A DNA stretch of 64,000 nucleotides from Bacillus_BD sp963787345 (GTDB taxonomy: Bacteria > Bacillota > Bacilli > Bacillales > Cytobacillaceae), in NCBI GenBank assembly GCA_963787345.1, contig CAWBCW010000027.1:372001-436000 (forward strand), given 5' to 3'. Below are positions 36,318 to 43,895 of the stretch, piece after piece. The position numbers and the translations under genes were made by a program. The notes beneath the pieces are model-generated. The model did no database searches. It saw only the letters and a program-made list of their open reading frames with translations, and was not told the DNA's origin. How positions within the stretch are numbered: position 1 is the first letter of the stretch; the number at the start of each line of letters is the position of its first letter.

Positions 36318-36373
36318 TAATTATATATTTAACTAAAAGTACTTTCAGCTACATTTAGTTGAATATATAATTA
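36318..36373. promoter_or_regulatory. Symmetric divergent operator/promoter, 20-bp inverted repeat
   Basis: TAATTATATATTTAACTAAA (36318-36337) is the inverted complement of 36354-36373 with one mismatch, separated by 16 bases. Each arm holds an outward-facing TATAAT (minus strand 36325-36320; plus strand 36366-36371). It fits an operator for the ribbon-helix-helix protein controlling both genes. Confidence 0.65.
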
Positions 36374-36392
36374 AATCAAGGTGGTGAAAAGA

Positions 36393-37517
36393 ATGATACT
36401 GACAAAAAAGGTTAGATTAAGACCGACAAAAGAACAAGAAAGTCAGTTATGGAAGTCTGTTGGAACAGCTCGATGGACATACAACTGGACATTAAACCGA
36501 CAACAAGAAAACCACAAACAAGGTGGAAAATTTCTATCTGATAATGCCTTAAGAAAAGAAATTACGCAATTAAAACAAACAGAAGAATTTAAGTGGCTAT
36601 CCGATGTATCAAACAATGTAGCAAAACAAGCTGTAAAAGATGCTTGTAATGCTTATAAAAAGTTCTTTAAGGGATTATCTAAGTTCCCCAAGTTCAAAAG
36701 CAGAAAGAAATCGAAGCCATCTTTTTATAATGATACAGCTAAATTAAAAGTAAAAAGAAACCTTGTTCTCATTGAAAAAGTAGGATGGATTAAAACAAGC
36801 GAGCAATTACCTATGAACGTCAAATACACAAATCCAAGAATCAGTTTTGATAAAAAGTATTGGTACATTTCGGTTGGAATCGAAGAAGAAATTGAACAGA
36901 CAAAATTAACCGATCAAGTCATAGGAATCGACTTAGGAATCAAGGATTTAGCTGTTTGTTCAGATGGTCAAATATTTAAAAACATTAATAAAACGAAAGA
37001 AATTAGAAGAACGGAGAAGCATTTGCGTAGGTTGCAACGTAAATCTTCTCGTAAATATAAGATGAATAAAAAGGAGGGAGACCGTTTTGTCAAAACAAGC
37101 AACCTTATAAAAATCGAAAAGAAAATACAACGTCTGCACAGACGATTAGCCAACATACGCAATAATCACATTCACCAAGCAACAAATGCAATTGCGAAAA
37201 CCAAGCCTTGCAAAGTAGTTATGGAAGATTTGAATGTGAGTGGCATGATGAAAAATCGTTATTTATCCAAAGCGTTAGCAAATCAAAAATTATATGAATT
37301 TATTTGCCAAATGAAATATAAATGTAAAAAGTATGGTATTGAATTTATACAAGTAGATCGTTTTTATCCATCTTCTAAAACTTGTTCGTCTTGTGGAATG
37401 ATTAAGAAAGACTTAAAGCTTTCTGATCGTGTCTACAAGTGTGAATGTGGATTAGAAATAGATCGTGATTTAAATGCATCTATCAATTTAGCTAACTATG
37501 GTGAATTAACAGCCTAA
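36393..37517 (+). CDS. tnpB: RNA-guided endonuclease TnpB
   Basis: 374 residues. TnpB is a Cas12-like, reRNA-guided nuclease encoded by IS605-type elements; it cuts empty donor sites and so helps keep the element. RuvC residues are intact: Asp in IGIDLGIKDLAV, Glu in VVMEDLNVSGM and Asp in IDRDLNASINLA. The zinc finger SSCGMIK…CECG has all four cysteines. The N-terminal region has typical KVRLRPTKEQE and WTYNWTL motifs. I chose the ATG at 36393, with AAGGTGG 8 bases upstream; the frame opens four codons earlier at a GTG. Likely active as far as the sequence shows. Confidence 0.93.
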   Translation: MILTKKVRLRPTKEQESQLWKSVGTARWTYNWTLNRQQENHKQGGKFLSDNALRKEITQLKQTEEFKWLSDVSNNVAKQAVKDACNAYKKFFKGLSKFPKFKSRKKSKPSFYNDTAKLKVKRNLVLIEKVGWIKTSEQLPMNVKYTNPRISFDKKYWYISVGIEEEIEQTKLTDQVIGIDLGIKDLAVCSDGQIFKNINKTKEIRRTEKHLRRLQRKSSRKYKMNKKEGDRFVKTSNLIKIEKKIQRLHRRLANIRNNHIHQATNAIAKTKPCKVVMEDLNVSGMMKNRYLSKALANQKLYEFICQMKYKCKKYGIEFIQVDRFYPSSKTCSSCGMIKKDLKLSDRVYKCECGLEIDRDLNASINLANYGELTA

Positions 37518-37670
37518 TCACTTAAACGATGCTGTTAATGTGTAGGATTCGTTGTATCCGAATTTACGCTCTTGGAGTGCCATACCAAATGCGAGTAGCT
37601 TCGGCAAAAGCAGACACGATGAACAGGGAAGCAAACAAGGCTTATAGATTTTTATAAGTTTTTGGCAACG
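37480..37670 (+). ncRNA. Predicted right-end RNA (reRNA/omega RNA) of TnpB
   Basis: About 150 non-coding bases after the tnpB stop extend to the right-end hairpin at 37641-37658. In this family the scaffold overlaps the tnpB 3' end and the guide is the sequence just outside the right end. If so, the guide would match the leader and first codons of ytqA. Bounds are estimated. Confidence 0.5.
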
Positions 37671-37680
37671 GTAGGTTAGG

Positions 37681-38637
37681 ATGAAGCAAAAGAATCCTTT
37701 TCAATATGCGTTTGATCATAAACGTTATCATACATTAAATTATCATTTACAAGAAACATTCGGACATAAAGTGTTTAAAGTAAGCTTAGATGGTGGGTTC
37801 GACTGTCCAAACCGAGATGGTACAGTCGCACATGGAGGATGCACTTTTTGTAGTGCCGCTGGTTCAGGTGATTATGCGGGAAACCGAGGAGATGATCTTG
37901 TCCAGCAATTTAATGATATAAAGGAAAAAATGCACACAAAATGGAAAAACGGAAAATACTTGGCTTATTTTCAAGCCTTCACTAATACCCATGCACCTGT
38001 TAGTGAATTACGTGAAAAGTTTGAATCTGTCCTTGATCTAGAAGGAGTTGTCGGACTTTCGATTGCCACAAGACCTGATTGCCTGCCAGATGATGTTGTC
38101 GAATATTTAGCAGAGCTGCACGAACGGACTTACCTTTGGGTAGAGCTTGGGCTTCAAACCGTACATGAAAAAACAGCCAACTTAATCAATCGCGCCCATG
38201 ATTTTCAATCCTATGTAGAAGGTGTGGAAAAACTTCGCAAACATGGAATTCGCGTATGTTCACATATCATTAATGGCCTTCCGCTTGAAACGCCAGAAAT
38301 GATGATGGAAACAGCAAATGAAGTTGCAAAGCTTGATGTTCAAGGCATTAAAATCCATCTTCTCCATTTATTAAAAGGGACACCAATGGTCAAACAATAT
38401 GAAAAAGGCATGCTCGAATTTTTATCATTCGATGATTATGTAAGTTTAGTTTGCGATCAATTAGAAATTTTACCACCAGAAATGATCGTCCACCGAATCA
38501 CGGGTGATGGACCAATTGATTTAATGATTGGCCCGATGTGGAGCGTCAATAAATGGGAAGTCCTTAATGCAATTGATAAGGAATTGGAGCTTAGGAATAG
38601 TTGGCAAGGCAAACGATGGAGCGAGAGTACAGAATGA
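37681..38637 (+). CDS. ytqA: Radical SAM protein YtqA (TIGR01212 family)
   Basis: 318 residues. The cluster motif is atypical: CPNRDGTVAHGGCTFC, with three cysteines spaced as in the YhcC/TIGR01212 group. AYFQAFTNTHAPV, GLSIATRPDCLP and WVELGLQT are further signatures. Substrate unknown, perhaps RNA or a small molecule. The ATG at 37681 has only a weak GGTAGG site, and the tnpB element ends just before it, so expression may be changed. Overlaps ytqB by four bases. Confidence 0.92.
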   Translation: MKQKNPFQYAFDHKRYHTLNYHLQETFGHKVFKVSLDGGFDCPNRDGTVAHGGCTFCSAAGSGDYAGNRGDDLVQQFNDIKEKMHTKWKNGKYLAYFQAFTNTHAPVSELREKFESVLDLEGVVGLSIATRPDCLPDDVVEYLAELHERTYLWVELGLQTVHEKTANLINRAHDFQSYVEGVEKLRKHGIRVCSHIINGLPLETPEMMMETANEVAKLDVQGIKIHLLHLLKGTPMVKQYEKGMLEFLSFDDYVSLVCDQLEILPPEMIVHRITGDGPIDLMIGPMWSVNKWEVLNAIDKELELRNSWQGKRWSESTE

Positions 38638-39209
38638 AAGTAAAACAAATTCTCCCTTTTGCTAGGACTTTATTAGAAACAGCCTGTTCACCAGGGGATA
38701 TTGTGGTGGATGGGACTTTAGGTAACGGTCATGACACCGAATTCTTAGCTAAACTTGTTGGTCCAAATGGACAGGTCTATGGATTTGACATTCAAGAACA
38801 AGCCATTGTTAGCACTAAAAAAAGACTGACAGAACTAGGATTAAGCGACAGAGTTACGTTATTTCAACATGGCCATGAAAAAATAAAAACAAGCATCCCT
38901 CCCAGCTTACATGGAAAAGTAACAGGAGCGATTTTTAATCTAGGATACTTACCAGGTGGGGATAAATCAATTGTTACAAAGCCATCCACTACGATCGCTG
39001 CAATCGAGCAGCTTCTTGAAATAATGGCCATCGAAGGAATCATTGTTTTAGTGATTTATCATGGCCATCCTGAAGGTGCTGTCGAGCGTGATGCCGTTAT
39101 CCAATATGTCAAATCAATCGACCAAAAGTCAGCTCATGTCATCCAATATGGTTTTATTAATCAAACCAATCATCCACCCTTTATTATCGCCATTGAAAAG
39201 AGAGATTAG
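38634..39209 (+). CDS. ytqB: Class I SAM-dependent methyltransferase YtqB
   Basis: 191 residues from the ATG at 38634, which overlaps the ytqA stop (ATGA). The SAM loop is VVDGTLGNGHDTEFLA and NLGYLPGGD is the catalytic (N/D)PPY-like segment. The B. subtilis homologue was structurally shown to be a SAM methyltransferase that may act on RNA. A longer in-frame start at 38601 lies inside ytqA and is unlikely. Confidence 0.92.
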   Translation: MKVKQILPFARTLLETACSPGDIVVDGTLGNGHDTEFLAKLVGPNGQVYGFDIQEQAIVSTKKRLTELGLSDRVTLFQHGHEKIKTSIPPSLHGKVTGAIFNLGYLPGGDKSIVTKPSTTIAAIEQLLEIMAIEGIIVLVIYHGHPEGAVERDAVIQYVKSIDQKSAHVIQYGFINQTNHPPFIIAIEKRD

Positions 39210-40321
39210 CCTGCGTAACGGGCTGATCTCTTTTTCTCTTTACTCTTCTGTAACCCGCTGTTTAATGATTTCACTTTTCGATAAATAAAAGCATTCATAT
39301 AGAAAAAATAACAAATGGGGCCACCTGTTCTCATTAAGCTTTTCGCTAACTTGTAAACATCTTTTTGTTCTCTCACCTTTTCGTCAGATAAGTAAAGCCC
39401 TAAAAGACCACGGTTTATTAGTTGATGAAAACGTTTATATGGTAAGTTTTTTGTGTATCGATCCGATTGTGTCATGAAATGTTTAAGCTGAGTGAATAGG
39501 ACATCGTTATTTTCAAAGTAGGAACAAAAATTCAGATCGCCAAATGTTTTATCTTCTTTTTGATCAATAAAATAATCCAATAAGATATGCAGACCCTGTA
39601 TGTATGGAAAATAACCATTATAAATATGTTGGACATCCTCTTCTCTAAACTGCCTATTCATTGTATAGGAAACGAGGCAGAAAATCCCTAATGTTGAACC
39701 TGAACAGGCTGAAAACTCGTACCATTTCATGTCAGGTATGTCCTGCTTATTTTCATTAAACCAGTTCATTAATCGCGGAACTCTTTCATTTGGAGTAACA
39801 TGTTTATGAATTTGCAAATCACAATAATAATGACATAACTTTAGAAGGGCTTCTTTCATCGAAGCATAATGCTCATTATTTTTTAAGACACTCTGGCAAG
39901 CAGCTACTAAATCAGCTAAATAGTTCCCATCATTTTTTTCTTGTCTAAATCGATAATAGTCGCGATTACCACCGTCAATTGTTAGTGCATCTGTCATGGC
40001 TTCATGTAAAGCTGAAAAATCTTTAGCATCCAATGAAGTACTTCGATCACATAAATTATCTAAATAATCACTGATTGTTTGATAGGCTACAATAAACCGA
40101 ATGACCTCTTTATATTTCTCATTTGCAAGGAGGGCCATAATTGCCCCGCCTTCACAGTGAAATGTTTTATGCGTAATACTAGCAAGAGCCTGGTTCCTTA
40201 ATTCAGAATTAGGAATTTCCTCTGCTCTTTTCTTCCAATAGGCTAATTCTTTATGAACATTTGGGAAAATATGACGATATGTCTTTGTCATTAAGGTAAT
40301 CGGCATTGTTGGAACGATCAT
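39206..40321 (-). CDS. ytpB: Tetraprenyl-beta-curcumene synthase YtpB
   Basis: 371 residues from the ATG at 40321, with AGAGAGGT 6 bases upstream. DUF2600 family: this is the large terpene synthase of Bacillus that turns all-E-heptaprenyl (C35) diphosphate into tetraprenyl-beta-curcumene, the first step to sesquarterpenes. The Asp-rich YQTISDYLDNLCDRS region is visible, along with FSACSGSTLGIFCLV and helical composition throughout. Its start overlaps the 3' end of ytpA, so both are probably one transcript. Same pairing as B. subtilis. Confidence 0.92.
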   Translation of the reverse strand: MIVPTMPITLMTKTYRHIFPNVHKELAYWKKRAEEIPNSELRNQALASITHKTFHCEGGAIMALLANEKYKEVIRFIVAYQTISDYLDNLCDRSTSLDAKDFSALHEAMTDALTIDGGNRDYYRFRQEKNDGNYLADLVAACQSVLKNNEHYASMKEALLKLCHYYCDLQIHKHVTPNERVPRLMNWFNENKQDIPDMKWYEFSACSGSTLGIFCLVSYTMNRQFREEDVQHIYNGYFPYIQGLHILLDYFIDQKEDKTFGDLNFCSYFENNDVLFTQLKHFMTQSDRYTKNLPYKRFHQLINRGLLGLYLSDEKVREQKDVYKLAKSLMRTGGPICYFFYMNAFIYRKVKSLNSGLQKSKEKKRSARYAG

Positions 40322-40334
40322 ATTCATACCTCTC

Positions 40335-41138
40335 TTATACGATATAACCAATCGACTTTAATTGACTATCAAAAAAGTCTTTGGCATATTCAAACACTTC
40401 TTCACGCTCTGGTTCATTAAAAATTTCATGATAGCACTTTGGCCACTCTTTAAACCTCTTCTCAGATAATGGAACGATATTGAACCAATTTTTTACAGCA
40501 TTTTTATTTACAATGACATCCTCTCCTCCTTGCATAACAAGAAAAGGTATATCTTGAATTTGTCCAATCCGTTCAAAGGAAAGTTTGATATTATCCATGA
40601 GCTCCCGATACCATCTAATCGATACTCTTGTTACGTATAAAGTATCATTTGAATCAGCAACTCGAACCTCATCGTTTCTTGTTGCCATTTGAACGGTTAC
40701 ACCAGAATTGAATCTTATACTTGGCATGAGCAGGTTTAATGGAATCGATAAAAGGTCTAGTAATTTTGAAGGTCCTTTTCGTAAGCCTAAACAAGGAGAT
40801 GATAAGATTACCCCAGCAATGTTCAACCTTTCCTCCTGTAATAATCGGATTGCGATTAATCCACCCATACTATGCCCGAGTAGAAATACAGGTAGTTCAA
40901 ACCCATAAGCAGCTTGAATCCAATCCTTTACTTCATAAATATATTCCTCAAAAGAATCAATATGGCCTCTGTTTGCTCTCGTTGTCATCCCTTGTCCAGG
41001 AAGATCCCCCATGATGACATGAAAGCCGGATAAACGCCACATTTCGATTAACCAGCCATAACGACGATGGTGTTCAAATGCACCATGTACAATTACAACA
41101 ACAGCCTTTGCTTCACCTTCCGCTTCCCATTTCCACAT
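40335..41138 (-). CDS. ytpA: Lysophospholipase YtpA (alpha/beta hydrolase)
   Basis: 267 residues. Nucleophile elbow GHSMGG, oxyanion region VVIVHGAFEHHRRYG and a late catalytic CYHEIFNEP histidine. B. subtilis YtpA is a phospholipase needed for bacilysocin, a phospholipid antibiotic. The ATG at 41138 follows GGAGGAAGAAACA; five more codons upstream to a TTG overlap that site. Upstream of ytpB. Confidence 0.92.
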   Translation of the reverse strand: MWKWEAEGEAKAVVVIVHGAFEHHRRYGWLIEMWRLSGFHVIMGDLPGQGMTTRANRGHIDSFEEYIYEVKDWIQAAYGFELPVFLLGHSMGGLIAIRLLQEERLNIAGVILSSPCLGLRKGPSKLLDLLSIPLNLLMPSIRFNSGVTVQMATRNDEVRVADSNDTLYVTRVSIRWYRELMDNIKLSFERIGQIQDIPFLVMQGGEDVIVNKNAVKNWFNIVPLSEKRFKEWPKCYHEIFNEPEREEVFEYAKDFFDSQLKSIGYIV

Positions 41139-41285
41139 TGTTTCTTCCTCCAATTTAGCGCAATTACACTCTCATTTATGTTCCCGTCTGCATTGCTGCC
41201 TTAGGGTGATATCTATAAGTGAATGTACTTCTATTATCCCTTAAAAACAAATCTTTTGACAATTATATCCTTACAATAGATAATC

Positions 41286-41373
41286 AAATTCATCAATCGA
41301 ATTTGCGTCTGAATTTTTCTTGAGCTCGCTCGAGAAATTACCATTAAAAACCCGAGACATCCGCCGAAGGTTA
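41286..41373 (+). repeat. Structured dispersed repeat, copy C (short)
   Basis: AAATTC…GAATTT, then TTTCTTGAG-CTCG-CTCGAGAAA, then CCGCCGAAGG. It ends there, lacking the second half. Relative to copy B, one stem pair is A-T there and C-G here. Flanked by CAATAGATA (41273-41281) and TATCGTATTG (41381-41390), inverted with one gap. It sits between ytpA and ytoA. Confidence 0.75.
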
Positions 41374-41414
41374 AAATATGTATCGTATTGCTATTAATTT
41401 GAGGAGTGTGTATC

Positions 41415-41930
41415 ATGATCTATCCATACAAAGGGATCACCCCTAAGATTTCTGAATCGGCTTTCTTAGCTGATTTTGTTACTGTTACAGGCGATGTTGT
41501 TATTGGAGATGAATCATCCATTTGGTTTAATACCGTGATCAGAGGAGACGTTGCACCTACTAGAATTGGAAATAGGGTTAACATCCAAGATAACTCCGTC
41601 TTACACCAAAGCCCCAATAATCCTCTTATTCTTGAAGATGGGGTTACCATTGGCCATCAAGTCATTCTTCATAGTTGTGTCATTAAAGAAAACGCACTAA
41701 TCGGAATGGGCTCGATCATCCTTGATGGAGCTGAAATTGGTGAAGGTGCATTCATAGGAGCTGGCAGTCTTGTAGCACAAGGCAAAAAAATCCCGCCTGG
41801 AACGATTGCTTATGGGAGACCCGCAAAAGTCATTCGAAAGCTTACACCCGAAGATATCGCTGATATGGACCGAATTAGACGAGAATATGTTGAAAAAGGT
41901 ATTTATTATAAATCACTGCAAAAGAAATAA
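41415..41930 (+). CDS. ytoA: Gamma-carbonic anhydrase family protein YtoA
   Basis: 171 residues from the ATG at 41415, after GAGGAGTGTG. The left-handed beta-helix repeats are plain: IWFNTVIRGDVAPTRIG, NIQDNSVLH, VTIGHQVILHSCVI. Zinc ligands would be the histidines in VLHQSP, IGHQVILH. Many members lack proven anhydrase activity. Common in Bacillus; exact substrate unsure. Confidence 0.9.
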   Translation: MIYPYKGITPKISESAFLADFVTVTGDVVIGDESSIWFNTVIRGDVAPTRIGNRVNIQDNSVLHQSPNNPLILEDGVTIGHQVILHSCVIKENALIGMGSIILDGAEIGEGAFIGAGSLVAQGKKIPPGTIAYGRPAKVIRKLTPEDIADMDRIRREYVEKGIYYKSLQKK

Positions 41931-41980
41931 GTCGATATCCTATAGTATCTTCTATTTATCCAATATTATCCGAATGAACG

Positions 41981-42014
41981 AAAAAAGAGGTGCATAAAAA
42001 AGCACCTCTTTTTT
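41981..42014. terminator. Bidirectional terminator, ytoA/metK
   Basis: AAAAAAGAGGTGC (41981-41993) pairs with GCACCTCTTTTTT (42002-42014). T-runs on both strands suit convergent ytoA and metK. Confidence 0.9.
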
Positions 42015-42026
42015 CACTTAAAGTAA

Positions 42027-43226
42027 TTATTTTATCCCTGCTTGTCCACGTAACAAGTCTGCTTTATCTGTACGCTCCCATGGCAAATCAACATCAGTAC
42101 GGCCAAAGTGACCATATGCAGCTGTTTGCTTATAAATCGGACGGCGCAGATCTAACATCTTAATAATCCCGGCAGGACGTAAATCGAAATGTTCATTCAC
42201 TAAGTCTACTAGAACATCCTCGCTCACCTTTCCTGTCTCAAACGTGTCAATTGCTATTGAAACAGGGCGAGCGACACCAATTGCATAGGCAAGTTGAACT
42301 TCCACTTTATCAGCTAATCCTGCTGCTACAATATTCTTGGCAACATAACGAGCTGCATATGCGGCTGAGCGATCAACCTTCGTCGGATCCTTCCCAGAAA
42401 AAGCTCCTCCGCCATGACGGGCATAACCACCATACGTATCAACAATGATCTTTCTTCCTGTTAACCCAGCATCCCCTTGAGGACCGCCAATTACAAATCT
42501 TCCAGTTGGATTAATAAAGTATTTCGTATGATCATCGATTAATTCATTTGGAACTACTGAATTTATTACATGTTCCTTTAAATCTTTCTTAATTTGTTCT
42601 AAACCTACTTCAGGATCATGCTGAGTTGAAATGACGATCGTATCAATGCGGACAGGTTGATAATTTTCATCATATTCAACAGTTACTTGAGTTTTTCCAT
42701 CCGGACGAAGATAGTCTAGAATTTCTTCTTTTCTAACCTCTGTAAGACGTCGTGCAAGCTTATGTGCTAAAGAAATCGGTAGAGGCATTAACTCCTTTGT
42801 TTCATTGCAGGCAAAACCGAACATTAATCCTTGGTCACCAGCACCAATCGCCTCGATTTCCTCTTCAGTCATGTTTCCTTCGCGCGCTTCTAATGCTTGA
42901 TCAACACCCATCGCAATATCTGGAGATTGTTCATCGATGGAAGTTAGTACTGCACATGTTTCAAAATCAAAACCATATTTTGCTCTTGTATAGCCAATTT
43001 CTTTTATCGTTTGTCGAACAATTTTCGGAATATCAACATATGTTGAGGTAGTAATTTCACCTGCAACTAATACTAGTCCTGTATTAACAGATGTTTCGGC
43101 AGCTACACGGGCATTAGGGTCACTCGCAATGATGGCATCTAATATAGAATCGGATATTTGATCACAAATTTTATCAGGATGCCCTTCAGTTACTGACTCC
43201 GATGTAAACAAGCGTCGTTTTGACAA
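42027..43226 (-). CDS. metK: S-adenosylmethionine synthetase
   Basis: 399 residues; makes SAM from methionine and ATP. ESVTEGHPDKICDQISD at the N-terminus, the loop GAGDQGLMFGFA and the P-loop-like GGGAFSGKDPTKVDRS are diagnostic. ATG at 43226 follows AGGAGG. Preceded by a SAM-I riboswitch that senses its own product. Divergent from pckA as in B. subtilis; asnB, nearby there, is absent. Confidence 0.98.
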   Translation of the reverse strand: MSKRRLFTSESVTEGHPDKICDQISDSILDAIIASDPNARVAAETSVNTGLVLVAGEITTSTYVDIPKIVRQTIKEIGYTRAKYGFDFETCAVLTSIDEQSPDIAMGVDQALEAREGNMTEEEIEAIGAGDQGLMFGFACNETKELMPLPISLAHKLARRLTEVRKEEILDYLRPDGKTQVTVEYDENYQPVRIDTIVISTQHDPEVGLEQIKKDLKEHVINSVVPNELIDDHTKYFINPTGRFVIGGPQGDAGLTGRKIIVDTYGGYARHGGGAFSGKDPTKVDRSAAYAARYVAKNIVAAGLADKVEVQLAYAIGVARPVSIAIDTFETGKVSEDVLVDLVNEHFDLRPAGIIKMLDLRRPIYKQTAAYGHFGRTDVDLPWERTDKADLLRGQAGIK

Positions 43227-43360
43227 TCTGATTTCCTCCTTATATATGACAAAAGTATTCTTTTTTAAAAATACGTCTTATATTTGATACGGAACTCATT
43301 TTCCCTAAGAAGTATGGAAAAATTATGGGTTTATGATTCATAGATTTAGTATCAATGACA

Positions 43361-43580
43361 AAATAAAAAACCTTTTCAGCAAGTGAAAAGGTTGAAAGTA
43401 AATAATTTCCGCCCTTCACTCTTATCGTTCAAGGAAAATTCCTTGCAACAGATTAGCACCTTTACTTTTCGTTCACGAAGTTCATCCGAAAAATCGGAAA
43501 TAGAAAATCTACGGAAAGAAAAGCAGGTTGCTGGGTTTCATAGGGTCTGTCCCTCCACCAGCTCAGGATAAGAGAGTATC
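43361..43580 (-). promoter_or_regulatory. SAM-I (S-box) riboswitch of metK
   Basis: Minus-strand core: GTGGAGGGACAGACCCTATG followed by AAACCCAGCAACCTGC, the S-box signature. P1 is CTCTTATC (43574-43567) with GATAAGAG (43426-43419). The expression platform is AACCTTTTC/GAAAAGGTT (43369-43392) with a T-rich tail. SAM binding should terminate metK transcription. Confidence 0.97.
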
Positions 43581-43593
43581 CGTTCAAGTTAAC

Positions 43594-43622
43594 ATGTTAT
43601 CTTACTGTCAGAGTCGTGTCAA
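43594..43622 (-). promoter_or_regulatory. SigA promoter of metK
   Basis: TTGACA (43622-43617), 17-base spacer, TAACAT (43599-43594), just upstream of the SAM-I aptamer. Confidence 0.75.
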
Positions 43623-43659
43623 TGGATTTAGTCATTATTCTTTTTTTACCAATTAATCA

Positions 43660-43795
43660 AATTCCCCCCGGTGAATTTGCGCCCAGAGTTTATCAAGCTC
43701 GCTCGATAAACTTCCTTTGAAAATCTGTGGCACCCGCCGAAGGCTTTAACTTCATTCAGCCAAGGTTTGAAACCCACTAAAGTGAAAAAATCTTT
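43660..43795 (+). repeat. Structured dispersed repeat, copy D
   Basis: AAATTC…GGTGAATTTGCGCCC, TTTATCAAG-CTCG-CTCGATAAA, then the block CTTCCTTTGAAAATCTGTGG shared exactly with copy B, CCGCCGAAGGC and AACTTCATTCAGCC. The terminal GCTGAAGGAAG half is missing. It lies between the metK promoter and pckA. Weak inverted flanks TTTTTTTAC and GTGAAAAAA. Confidence 0.85.
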
Positions 43796-43822
43796 TTAAT
43801 TAGTATAGACTATTGAAATTAT

Positions 43823-43833
43823 TGTGTTATACT
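43823..43833 (+). promoter_or_regulatory. CcpN-type operator of pckA
   Basis: TGTGTTATACT fits the CcpN consensus TRTGHYATAYW at every position. It lies 63 bases before the pckA start, near the likely promoter. CcpN represses pckA and gapB under glycolytic conditions in B. subtilis. Confidence 0.65.
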
Positions 43834-43895
43834 ACTTTTATAATAAAGATCACTCAGAATAATCTAAATATTATATAAAGGAAGGTATCGACCCG

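Larger units (their letters stand above)
36102..37660 (+). mobile_element. tnpB-only IS200/IS605 (IS1341-type) element
   Basis: It holds a divergent ribbon-helix-helix pseudogene and tnpB, with no tnpA. The left end has the palindrome TATAAA-AG-TTTATA (36107-36120) and two AAACCTATAAA direct repeats. The right end has CTTATA-GATTTT-TATAAG (37641-37658). No target duplication is expected. Exact ends are approximate. Movement would need a TnpA supplied in trans. Confidence 0.8.

Noticed and set aside
36393..37517. Nuclease-dead TnpB repressor (TldR-like)
   Set aside because: All three RuvC acidic residues and the zinc-finger cysteines are present.
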